A DNA stretch of 64,000 bases from Desulfobacterales bacterium (GTDB lineage Bacteria > Desulfobacterota > Desulfobacteria > Desulfobacterales > Desulfosalsimonadaceae). The notes under the pieces are model-generated. The model was not told the DNA's origin and ran no database searches. It saw only the letters and a program-made list of their open reading frames with translations. The stretch spans positions 1,047,001-1,111,000 of the forward strand of contig JAXHNP010000006.1 of the NCBI GenBank assembly GCA_034520365.1, written 5' to 3'. Both the position numbers and the translations under genes were made by a program. Within the stretch, counting starts at the first letter, position 1; every line of letters begins with the position of its first letter. Of this stretch, positions 43,417 to 51,211 are shown one piece after another.

Positions 43417-43787
43417 CAGGCGGAATCCCGGCGCTGCAGAATGTTCTGGATTTTTTCCTCAAGTTCGTTTTTATCAATCGGCTTGACCAGATATTCCTTG
43501 GCCCCGTGATCCATGGCTTCCCGGGCGGTCTCAAGGGTGGGATAGCCGGTGAGCATGAGCACATCCACCTCCGGGCGCAGCTCTTTGATTTTTTTTAGCA
43601 CTTCCACGCCGCTGATTTTCTTGAGTTTGATGTCTAAAATGGCGATGTCCGGATTTTGTTTGTTCACAAAGTCCAGGGCGTCCTGCTCTTCGGTGAACAC
43701 AACCACTGTATGCCCTTTTCGCTCCAGAATCCGTTTGATCATGATGCCCGCATCTTCCACATCGTCAAGAACCAGTATATGACTCAT
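43416..43787 (-). CDS. Single-domain response regulator (CheY-like)
   Basis: A 123-residue stand-alone receiver with the acidic pair Asp8/Asp9, phospho-acceptor Asp52 (AILDIKLKK), the Thr in MLTGYP and Lys in LVKPID. It has no output domain, so it must act by protein contact or as a phosphate relay. It sits between the sensor kinase and the PPDK-like gene, which makes both likely partners. An AGGTTAAT ribosome site precedes the ATG. Confidence 0.92.
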   Translation of the reverse strand: MSHILVLDDVEDAGIMIKRILERKGHTVVVFTEEQDALDFVNKQNPDIAILDIKLKKISGVEVLKKIKELRPEVDVLMLTGYPTLETAREAMDHGAKEYLVKPIDKNELEEKIQNILQRRDSA

Positions 43788-43844
43788 AATTAACCTCCAT
43801 AAAGGCTGTTTTTATCCTAAATCGTCTTAATCTTAATCTTAACC

Positions 43845-45941
43845 TTAACTTTGCGCTCCCCCCAGACCCAACTCTTCGCATTCCTCCTCCGGCAGTTCCA
43901 TGTACCATAGGGGAAGCTCCACCAGAAACACGGTGCCCGGGCCAGCCGGGCGGCCCTCATTCGGGATCTCTTTGATGTATTCTTTGGGTGCCGGGCTTAG
44001 CACATTGATCCGGCCGCCGTGATCTTTTATGATTCCGAATGTAACAGAAAGCCCCAGGCCGGTGCCCTTTCCCACCGGCTTGGTGGAAAAAAACGGATCA
44101 AAGATTTTGTTCAGAATTTCCTGTTTGATGCCGGCGCCGGTATCGGTCACGGTAATGGCCACCCGCCGGCGATGGGCGCAAAGTTTGGTTGTGATCCGGA
44201 TATAGCCGTCCTGCTGGATGGCGTCGAATGCGTTGTTTAAGAGGTTCATCCAGACCTGTTTGAGTTTGTCCTTATCCCCGTCAATGTCCGGGATGTTGGG
44301 ATCAAAATCGGTGAGGATCTGCACCCGGCTCAATCCGAAGGTGTGCTCGACAAGTGAGATGACCTCCTCTATTGACTCGTTAATGTTCACCTCCGTTTTG
44401 GTGGTCTGATTCTGCCGGGAAAAGCCCAAAAGATCCGAGACGATATTGCTGCAGATTTTGGTCTGTTTTTCGATAACCTGAATATCAGCCGCCATCTGGC
44501 TGTCGGGTTCCACATCTTCTAAGAGCATTTGCGCATACCCTAAAATAATACCTAAGGGCGTATTGATCTCATGGGCCACGCCCCCGGCCAGACGGCCCAG
44601 ATCCTCCATTTTCTGGGACTGCACCAGCCGTTCCTGGTATTGCTTGATCACCGAGATGTCCCGGGCGGTCAAGAGCAGACCGGAAATCCGGCCCTCAGTA
44701 TAAACCGGCACCTTCAGGATATGAAACCAGATCTCGGTATCGCCCTGGGAGACGCTGATTTCCTTGGACAGGGGCTTGCCGGTCATTAAAATCTGCATGT
44801 CCTCATGATAATTCTGATCCGCCTGGTATTCACTGAAAATATCGAAATCGGTTTTGCCGAGAATGTCCGCCTCGGTGAGTTGAAAGTAGGAGCAAAACGC
44901 CTTGTTAGCGGCCTGATAGACCAGACTTTCATCCTGAAGGGCCACCATGTCCGGAGTCACGTCAAGGGTGGTGCGCAGCACCTCCTTCTGCCGGGAAAGT
45001 TCTTTTTCCGCCTGCTGCGTCTGCTTAATCCGTTGGTCCAGGGTCATGGCCATATAGTCAAAGGCTTCGGCCAGCTCCTGGATCTCGTCGCCGGCATTTT
45101 CCTGATAGACTTTACAGTTCAGGCAGTTGAAATCACCCTCCTCATCCTGATTCAGATGGTAGAACGGGCAGAGCGTGCCGGTGATATACCAGCATCTGCG
45201 CCGGGTATCCCCGTAGGCCGGACAGGAAACGGCCTGACAGTTGTTGATTTCCCAGCAGTGGCGCTTTGGCTCGGGCGCCGAGTAGACGCTGAGGTTGCCC
45301 TTGACCATTTCATTGGCCGAGTCTGTCAGGGCTTTGATGCGGTTGGTAAAACGCGAGGAAAACCAGGAAGCCACGGCCAGCGCCAGAATGGTTGTGCCGG
45401 CCGTAAGCCCGAAAATCCAGAGGGAGAGCCATTTGATCATCTCCTCAAGGCGTTTTCGGTGCATGCCGATACGCACTGTGCCCAGCTGGTCGGCTTTTAT
45501 CTGAACGGGCGCGGCAAAGTCATAGATCTTGCCCTGGTCGGTCAAAAGGAGCATGCTGGAAAACTGGTTGACGGAGGTTTGCCCTGTATAAACGTCCAGA
45601 AGCTGCACCGGAAAGCCCTGTTCAAAAGTGTGCACCAGCACCCGGCCGGCCGGATCGAGAATAAAGGCATACCTGAGATCCGGGTTGGCCTTTTGAACCT
45701 CGTCCACCAGATTTTTGAGGCGCAGGAAATCCATGGCCAGCAGCGGCTCCTCCGAGCGGTAGGCCAGGTTGGACGCCAGGACCTTGCCCCGTTCCTTGTT
45801 TTCCCGGATAAGCTCTGTGGCGGCGATGTGGGTACCGATGATGCCTAAGACCAGGCCAAGGCAGAGGATCACAGCGGACAGCGCCAGATGGAACTTGGTC
45901 TTGATTTTAAGCCGCTGTATGGAGAAGATCCGCTTATTCAA
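43845..45941 (-). CDS. Sensor histidine kinase with Cys-rich insert after HAMP
   Basis: A 698-residue membrane kinase. Spans at about 13-33 and 170-190 flank a periplasmic sensor domain. HAMP is followed by a seven-Cys segment (Cys229, 235, 240, 250, 258, 273 and 276; HCWEINNCQAVSCPAYG, GTLCPF, CLNCKVY) that could hold Fe-S or zinc. A coiled coil, a PAS domain (about 315-430) and the kinase core (VAHEINTPLGI, then N, G1 and G2 boxes DTGAGI, GKGTGLGLS) come after. The gene overlaps the PhnD-like binding lipoprotein by 8 nt, so the lipoprotein may present a ligand to the sensor domain. Confidence 0.9.
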   Translation of the reverse strand: MNKRIFSIQRLKIKTKFHLALSAVILCLGLVLGIIGTHIAATELIRENKERGKVLASNLAYRSEEPLLAMDFLRLKNLVDEVQKANPDLRYAFILDPAGRVLVHTFEQGFPVQLLDVYTGQTSVNQFSSMLLLTDQGKIYDFAAPVQIKADQLGTVRIGMHRKRLEEMIKWLSLWIFGLTAGTTILALAVASWFSSRFTNRIKALTDSANEMVKGNLSVYSAPEPKRHCWEINNCQAVSCPAYGDTRRRCWYITGTLCPFYHLNQDEEGDFNCLNCKVYQENAGDEIQELAEAFDYMAMTLDQRIKQTQQAEKELSRQKEVLRTTLDVTPDMVALQDESLVYQAANKAFCSYFQLTEADILGKTDFDIFSEYQADQNYHEDMQILMTGKPLSKEISVSQGDTEIWFHILKVPVYTEGRISGLLLTARDISVIKQYQERLVQSQKMEDLGRLAGGVAHEINTPLGIILGYAQMLLEDVEPDSQMAADIQVIEKQTKICSNIVSDLLGFSRQNQTTKTEVNINESIEEVISLVEHTFGLSRVQILTDFDPNIPDIDGDKDKLKQVWMNLLNNAFDAIQQDGYIRITTKLCAHRRRVAITVTDTGAGIKQEILNKIFDPFFSTKPVGKGTGLGLSVTFGIIKDHGGRINVLSPAPKEYIKEIPNEGRPAGPGTVFLVELPLWYMELPEEECEELGLGGAQS

Positions 45942-46881
45942 CCGATTTTACCTCTACCTCGTCGGTGAGCCGGCGGATGGGATCAAAATCCGCGTCCTCT
46001 GCCGGAATAATGCTTTGAAAATGGGCCAACTCTAATATCCTGCGGTGGGCCGGCTGGTTCGGGTCCAGCTCCAGAAGGGCTTGTTTGATCCTTTCCACCA
46101 CATCCGGATCCAGTTCTTTTCTGGCGGCGTACACCCAGCTCGGATATTGCCGGGTATTGGCCAGAACACGAATCGCATCCAGTTCCACCTGGTCCCGGAC
46201 CAGATCAAGCGTTCCCTCCCGGATCGAGCCGATGTCTGCTTCCCCCAGATAAACGGCCTGGACCACCTTTTCCTGTTTGCCCCCCGGGCCGGGCGCAAAG
46301 GTGATGCCCCGGAAGTCATTTTTGGTAATTCCGTGCGCTAAAAAGTGGTCCAGGGCAAAGAGGTAGCCGGCCGCCGATGTCGGGGCCACAGCCATCCAGC
46401 GTTTGTTCCGGCAGTCCCGGAGGTTTTGGATTGCCTTATTGTCGGCCCGGCAGATGATCTGCCCCCGAAAGGTGGGGCTGCCGTTTTTTTCCACGATCCG
46501 GGCAAATGCCCGGGCCTGATAGGTGTCGGCAATCCGGGTATAGACCAAAGGGTTAGAGAAGGAGATATCGATTTTGCCTTCCCCCACCATTTTGGCATGC
46601 GCTTCAAAACTATCCGGAAATACCTGGCGGATGGGCAGTCCGGTCTTTTCAGCGAGGTATTCCACCAGCTGATGGTGCCTGGAAAAAGAAACCCGGTGGG
46701 AGTATTGGGGCAGACAGGCATAGGTCAGGGAGTCAAGCTCCCGCTGAGTTCGGATCTGTTTTCGTTCGCTGAGATCGACTCTGCGGGTGGGTTCGTCCTG
46801 GTTGCAGGCGGCAAGCAGGCAGGCGGCAGCCAGAAAGATGCAGAATAATATTTTAATGCGGAATAAAAAGAAGGCTTTCAT
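45934..46881 (-). CDS. PhnD-like (phosphonate/phosphate-type) binding lipoprotein
   Basis: A 315-residue lipoprotein with lipobox LLAAC (Cys26). The PhnD-type class II binding fold is recognised from YLAEKTGLPIRQVFPDSFEAHAKMVGEGKIDISFSNPLVYT, the RADNKAIQNLRDCRNKRWMAVAPTSAAGYLFA block and GEADIGSIREGTLDLV. No ABC transporter is adjacent; it is translationally coupled to a sensor kinase instead. This suggests a sensing role (inference). It is the first gene of the five-gene operon. Confidence 0.85.
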   Translation of the reverse strand: MKAFFLFRIKILFCIFLAAACLLAACNQDEPTRRVDLSERKQIRTQRELDSLTYACLPQYSHRVSFSRHHQLVEYLAEKTGLPIRQVFPDSFEAHAKMVGEGKIDISFSNPLVYTRIADTYQARAFARIVEKNGSPTFRGQIICRADNKAIQNLRDCRNKRWMAVAPTSAAGYLFALDHFLAHGITKNDFRGITFAPGPGGKQEKVVQAVYLGEADIGSIREGTLDLVRDQVELDAIRVLANTRQYPSWVYAARKELDPDVVERIKQALLELDPNQPAHRRILELAHFQSIIPAEDADFDPIRRLTDEVEVKSVE

Positions 46882-46985
46882 TTTTAATGGGTATCAACCT
46901 GCCGGGTTAAAGTCAAGCGAATGGCCCGACTCGTCACGGCTAATTTGTTCTAACCGCAAAATCCATACCCCCGGTCCTGTTAACG

Positions 46986-47438
46986 CTAAGGTTGGGATTC
47001 GTTTTTTTCGCTATCGGGATCGAAATCGGGATCGAAATCGCTATCGGGATCGAAATCGATGCTGTAGACTTCCTGATCCTCTCGAACTTGGTATCCTCTT
47101 CCGCCGAGACGGCTGAGCATCGCGGCCATACGGTCGAGTTCATCCTTGCGGTTCCGGCTTTCCATCTTGTCCAGCGCCTTGCCGACAACCAGCACATCTT
47201 GAATCGCCGCGCACTCAAGCGCGGAGCCACGAGCGATTTCGAAATAACGCCTTCGGTCGGCTTCCGCGGTCTTGCCATTACCTTCGGCGATATTGAGCGG
47301 TATCGACTGGCTGGCCCGAAGCCATTGATTCCGGGCGGGCCGATGGACTCCGTTCAGGCTGTCGGCCTTCTCGTAAACCCATGCAACGTAGCCTATTGAA
47401 AGGCGATAGACGTCCAGTTTTTCACGTCCAAGGGTCAT
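46986..47438 (-). CDS. Four-helix bundle protein (23S rRNA IVS / S23 type)
   Basis: A 150-residue protein from ATG 47438. The S23/IVS four-helix-bundle signature is clear: REKLDVYRLSIGYVAWVYEKAD, RASQSIPLNIAEGNGKTAEADRRRYFEIARGSALECAAIQDV and a last helix with KALDKMESR. Such genes occur inside 23S rRNA inserts and also alone; the fold is shared with DGR accessory Avd proteins. Here the C terminus is an Asp/Phe/Pro repeat (DPDSDFDPDFDPD) written by a simple DNA repeat that continues past the gene. No rRNA or reverse transcriptase is near. The frame open to 47489 starts inside the other repeat and is not used. Confidence 0.82.
   Translation of the reverse strand: MTLGREKLDVYRLSIGYVAWVYEKADSLNGVHRPARNQWLRASQSIPLNIAEGNGKTAEADRRRYFEIARGSALECAAIQDVLVVGKALDKMESRNRKDELDRMAAMLSRLGGRGYQVREDQEVYSIDFDPDSDFDPDFDPDSEKNESQP
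46999..47060. repeat. Left GATCGAAATC-type tandem repeat, inverted partner of 47446-47476
   Basis: Tandem 12-mers built from CTATCGGGATCGAAATCG. The 22 bases 47031-47052 recur exactly, inverted, at 47453-47474 on the other side of the four-helix gene. The repeat encodes the last residues of that protein. Confidence 0.8.
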
Positions 47439-47445
47439 ATTTTTT

Positions 47446-47476
47446 TCGATCCCGATCCCGATAGCGATTTCGATTT
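47446..47476. repeat. Right inverted copy of the simple repeat
   Basis: Contains the exact 22-bp inverted match to 47031-47052, just upstream of the four-helix gene start. It overlaps the space where that gene's ribosome site should be. Confidence 0.8.
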
Positions 47477-47509
47477 GGATACAGAACAAATTAGCCCTGC
47501 CCGACTCGT

Positions 47510-48922
47510 TTACTGTCGGTAATCTTCGGCAGAGATATTATAGCGCCGCATAATCTGCTGAAGGGCCTGCCGCTCCATCCCGCAGATTTTAGCCGCCTGG
47601 GTGACGTTTCCGGCCGTCTCTGTTAAAAGCGCCCCGATATAATCGGTATTAAATGTTTGCAGAACATTTTCTTTCGCAGTTTTATATGGGAGGGAGCGGA
47701 TATCCGGGAGTTCGGCAGCCCCGGCAGCTCCGGCGCCGGCCGGGTTGTTTCCGGCCAGATCATCAGGTTTTACTATATCTGATGTTGAAAACAGGATGCT
47801 TTGGATAATCAGGTTTTCCAATTGCCGAACATTTCCCTCCCAGTAGCACGCCTGAAAAAAGCTGATCAGTTCAGGAGACATGGCTTTATCCGGTTTATTC
47901 AGCCGGTGGCAGTGCTTATTAAACAGGTGATCGGCAATCAGCGGGATATCTTCGGGCCGTTTGCGCAGCGGCGGCAGTTCAATGGGAAGCACATTTAACC
48001 GATAATAAAAATCTTCCCGGAACTGGCCCGCCCGGATTTTTCCCTTAAGATCCTGGTTGGTGGAGGCAATAATCCGGACATCCACCGTTACCGTCCGCGT
48101 ATCGCCCAGGGGTTTTATCTCCTTTTCCTGCAGCACCCGCAGCAGTTTGGTCTGAATGGACGGGCTGATATCGCCGATTTCATCCAGAAAGATCGAACCG
48201 CCGTTGGCCTGCTGGAACAGCCCGATTTTATTCTGGGTGGCATGGGTGAAAGCGCCCTTTTTATAACCGAAGAGCTCGCTTTCCAGAATCTGCTCCGGCA
48301 CGGTGGGGCAGTTGACCGCCAGAAATTCACTCTGGCCCCGATGGCTTAAGGCGTGCACCGCGCGGCCTGCCAGATCTTTGCCGGTACCGGATTCGCCTGT
48401 TATTAAAACGGTTAAATCCGTGGCCGCCACCATCTGGATGGTTTCAAACACCCGCTGCATGGCGGTGCTTTTGCCTACCATGCCGTGAAAGATATGCGGG
48501 CCGTTTTCATCCTGTGTTTGTTTAAGGCGGCGGTTTTCCGCAAGCAGCGTGCTCCGTTCAAGGGCTTTTTCCAGGCGGACAAGCAGGGTTTCATGGTCAA
48601 ACGGCTTGGTGATGAAGTCATAGGCCCCCTGCTTCATGGCATAAACGGCGGTTTCAATGGTGCCGTAGGCGGTCATCATGACCACGGTTAAATCGGGCCA
48701 TTTGCGCTTGATCAGTTCAAGCAGCTCCAGCCCGTCCATCTCCGGCATTTTGATATCAATCAGGGCCAGATCAAATGATTGCTCAGAGAGAAGCTGAAGT
48801 GCGGCTTTGGCCGATGCCGCGGTTGACAGCCGGCAGTTTAGGTCCGGTGCCAGGCTTCGCCTGAGAAGCTCCAGCATATCATGCTCATCATCCACAATCA
48901 GAATTCGGGGGGTTGTCATCAT
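47510..48922 (-). CDS. NtrC-family sigma-54 response regulator
   Basis: A 470-residue regulator: receiver (Asp11, Asp12, phospho-acceptor Asp56 in LIDIKMPEMDG, Lys in ITKPFD), AAA+ domain (Walker A GESGTGKD, Walker B FLDEIGDISP) and a Fis-type HTH (NVTQAAKICGMERQALQQIMRR). The sigma-54 contact loop reads GAFTHA (223-228) in place of GAFTGA. It follows its kinase gene by 14 nt. Two sigma-54 promoters lie upstream (50625-50641 and 51056-51071), one for its own operon and one for the divergent exporter operon; it is the obvious activator of both. Confidence 0.93.
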   Translation of the reverse strand: MMTTPRILIVDDEHDMLELLRRSLAPDLNCRLSTAASAKAALQLLSEQSFDLALIDIKMPEMDGLELLELIKRKWPDLTVVMMTAYGTIETAVYAMKQGAYDFITKPFDHETLLVRLEKALERSTLLAENRRLKQTQDENGPHIFHGMVGKSTAMQRVFETIQMVAATDLTVLITGESGTGKDLAGRAVHALSHRGQSEFLAVNCPTVPEQILESELFGYKKGAFTHATQNKIGLFQQANGGSIFLDEIGDISPSIQTKLLRVLQEKEIKPLGDTRTVTVDVRIIASTNQDLKGKIRAGQFREDFYYRLNVLPIELPPLRKRPEDIPLIADHLFNKHCHRLNKPDKAMSPELISFFQACYWEGNVRQLENLIIQSILFSTSDIVKPDDLAGNNPAGAGAAGAAELPDIRSLPYKTAKENVLQTFNTDYIGALLTETAGNVTQAAKICGMERQALQQIMRRYNISAEDYRQ

Positions 48923-48936
48923 CTGGCTCGCTCAAT

Positions 48937-50082
48937 TTAGGTAAAACCGTTTACCGGCAGAATGACCCGGAATTCCGTGCCGCTGCCGGGGGTGGAGTCC
49001 ACCTCGATATCGCCGCCATGGCTTTTAATAATCCCGTAACTGACTGCCAGGCCAAGGCCCGTGCCTTCGCCGGTGGCCTTGGTGGTGAAAAAGGGATCAA
49101 AAATCCGCTTCAGGTCTTTGGGCTCAATCCCATAGCCGGAGTCTTTGACCCGGATTAATACCTGATGAACGTCCGGGTGGTATTCGGTACGGATTGCGAT
49201 TTGACCCTTTTCTCCCACCGCGTGCTTGGCGTTCATGACCAGGTTGATCAGCACCTGTTTGATTTTTTTCTCATCAATTTGCAGACTGGGAATATCCGAC
49301 TGAAATTGTTTATGAATTTCAACTTCCGGGGTTTTGGCGCGGTGCTCCAGAAAAATCAGCGCATCCTCGATCACCTCATGGATATCCACCACCGCAGCAC
49401 TTGGCTTGGAACGTCGGGCGAAATTCAGGAGGTCCTCCACAATGGACTTGCAATTTTTTGCATGCTTTAGAATCGTGCTCAAATCTTCGTGGCGCTGGGT
49501 ATCAGCGGGCTCACTGCGCAGCAGCAGCTGGGTATAGCCCTGGATAATTCCCAGCGGATTATTAATTTCATGGGCAATGCCGGCCGAGAGCTGCCCGATG
49601 GAGGCCAGCCGGTCCGCGTGGGCCATTTGTTTTTCATGCTGGAGCAGCGCATCGGTGCGCTCCTGAACCCGTTTTTCCAGGGTCTCATTAAGATCCAGGA
49701 CTTTGGCGTGTGCGGTCTGCAGGGCCTGTTTGTCGGTGATAATCTGCTGATAGATCTGCCAGCTGCGGTTAAAAAACAGGGTAACCGCGGCGGCTACGGT
49801 CAAAAGCAGGGTGTTGAGGCTTCCGCTGTAGGGCTGGAGCGCCTGCCACATCTGCCCTTGATCCGCCATAAGGAAAAACTGTTTGAGGATGTGTCCCCCG
49901 GAGCGGGACAAGGCAAAAATCCCTAAGCAGACGCTAAGCCACAAAAGATAGGTCCATACGATGTTGTCCGGATGGCGCCTGCCCAACCCAAGGGCCTGTC
50001 TGATGCAGAGCAGGGAGAAAACGATCATCACCAGGGAGCCGGCCATATCCACCAGTCGGATGGGAGAAGCAAATACAGTCAT
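48937..50082 (-). CDS. Membrane sensor histidine kinase
   Basis: A 381-residue kinase from ATG 50082. The membrane part has about four spans (SLVMIVFSLLCIRQAL, IVWTYLLWLSVCLGIFAL, LNTLLLTVAAAVTLFF) with almost no periplasmic domain. A coiled coil, HisKA (GIAHEINNPLGIIQGY) and HATPase (DSGYGI, GEGTGLGLAVSYGI) follow. It probably senses a membrane or small-molecule signal directly. It overlaps the small membrane protein gene by 4 nt (ATGA) and precedes the NtrC-type regulator, its cognate partner. Confidence 0.92.
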   Translation of the reverse strand: MTVFASPIRLVDMAGSLVMIVFSLLCIRQALGLGRRHPDNIVWTYLLWLSVCLGIFALSRSGGHILKQFFLMADQGQMWQALQPYSGSLNTLLLTVAAAVTLFFNRSWQIYQQIITDKQALQTAHAKVLDLNETLEKRVQERTDALLQHEKQMAHADRLASIGQLSAGIAHEINNPLGIIQGYTQLLLRSEPADTQRHEDLSTILKHAKNCKSIVEDLLNFARRSKPSAAVVDIHEVIEDALIFLEHRAKTPEVEIHKQFQSDIPSLQIDEKKIKQVLINLVMNAKHAVGEKGQIAIRTEYHPDVHQVLIRVKDSGYGIEPKDLKRIFDPFFTTKATGEGTGLGLAVSYGIIKSHGGDIEVDSTPGSGTEFRVILPVNGFT

Positions 50083-50567
50083 GGCGTCTTTTTCCCCGGA
50101 ACCTCTGTTTCCGTCTCCGGCGGGCTTAGCCGGCGAAGCCCCATATAAAGAAAGATTAATCCGGGCACGCACAGCAGATGATCCAGCTTCAGCAAATAGT
50201 AGAGGCCGCCCAGCCAGCCCATGCCAGCCGGCGTGTCCAGCTTTATCTGCCAGGGCCCAATCCGTGTGACCTGAACCAGGAGAAACTGTTCGTCAAGAAG
50301 ATGCACGAGAAATGCATCCAGGGACCATAAAATAAAGAACAGGGCGGCATACTGGATATTGCGCCATCCGGTTTCGCGCACCAGTTTCCGGGATCGCAGC
50401 CAATAGATCAGAATGGCCATGGCAAAAATAAAAAACAGGTGGGAGAGCTGGTGGACGAATAACCCTTCTGGCGCGCCGTGCGCCTGTGTGGCCGCGGCCG
50501 GGCGGGCCAGGCAGAAGAGCAGCCCGAGGGATGTCGCTGTAAAGAAAACATTGCGTGTTTGTTTCAT
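50079..50567 (-). CDS. Small membrane protein at the head of the two-component operon
   Basis: A 162-residue protein from ATG 50567. A signal peptide (NVFFTATSLGLLFCLARPAAA) is followed by a His-rich periplasmic segment (QAHGAPEGLFVHQLSH) and about three spans. ATG 50579 is an alternative start. A frame open to 50648 would begin upstream of the sigma-54 promoter and is excluded. The His pairs could bind heme or metal and the protein may help the kinase sense (inference). No family recognised. Confidence 0.75.
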   Translation of the reverse strand: MKQTRNVFFTATSLGLLFCLARPAAATQAHGAPEGLFVHQLSHLFFIFAMAILIYWLRSRKLVRETGWRNIQYAALFFILWSLDAFLVHLLDEQFLLVQVTRIGPWQIKLDTPAGMGWLGGLYYLLKLDHLLCVPGLIFLYMGLRRLSPPETETEVPGKKTP

Positions 50568-50624
50568 ATATAGTTTCATATATATTGGACTATGGCGGTA
50601 TGGGATAAAAAGTAATTTTTTAAT

Positions 50625-50641
50625 TTGCAATAGACGTGCCA
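50625..50641 (-). promoter_or_regulatory. Consensus sigma-54 promoter of the two-component operon
   Basis: The minus strand reads TGGCACGTCTATTGCAA, an exact match to TGGCAC-N5-TTGCA with correct GG-N10-GC spacing. Transcription would start near 50614, about 45 nt before the membrane protein ATG. Since the operon encodes an NtrC-type activator, positive autoregulation is likely. Confidence 0.85.
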
Positions 50642-51055
50642 TTTGCAATCAGGCTCATGGGTTTTAGGTATTATTGGGTGTTCGGTTTTAGGTGTTGGGT
50701 ATTAGGTATTAAGCGTAAAGCTTAAGGTTTCAGTGTTCAGGTGTCAGCACGGGTTTATAGCATTTTTCCTGAAATCTGAAACCTGAGACCTGAAACCTAT
50801 ATCCCCCTTTATGGCAACAATAGCTGCTATAAAAATAATGCGCTTTATTAATTTTTTTCCAAAATTTAATTAAATTAATAAATTGAAAAATCGCATAAAA
50901 ATTATGGCGGCGCAATAGTTTTATTTCGATTTTTGGGAATAGAATTACAGGTTCCCGGTTTCAGGGCGGGTGTTTTTTTTTAGCTCCAAAAATATTTAAC
51001 AAAATATCAATCGCTTTTCGTTTCACCTGATTTTTATAACAGTACACCCTGATTC
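50642..51055. other. Region between divergent sigma-54 promoters
   Basis: About 410 bp with no gene. The first 100 bp hold a degenerate 7-mer simple repeat (GTTTTAGGTATTATTGGGTG-like). The rest is AT-rich and should contain the activator's enhancer sites; I could not identify a convincing palindrome shared by both sides. Confidence 0.55.
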
Positions 51056-51071
51056 TGGAACAATTGTTGCA
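51056..51071 (+). promoter_or_regulatory. Sigma-54 promoter of the TauE exporter operon
   Basis: TGGAAC-AATTG-TTGCA on the plus strand differs from consensus at one base, with exact GG-N10-GC spacing. Transcription would start near 51083, leaving a 130-nt leader with a small GCGCAA/TTGCGC hairpin at 51114-51133. Confidence 0.75.
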
Positions 51072-51211
51072 TTAGATTTCCAGGCAATATGCAGCGGGCC
51101 TAATGCGTGGGATGCGCAAGCTTTTTTTTGCGCCACTTGAAAATGCGATTAAGTTAATTGTTATATCCAATGTTTGACACAGAGAATCATCAATTCTTTA
51201 GAGGAGGGAGT

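Noticed and set aside
46986-47489. Diversity-generating retroelement accessory (Avd)
   Set aside because: The fold family is shared, but no reverse transcriptase or template/variable repeat pair is nearby.
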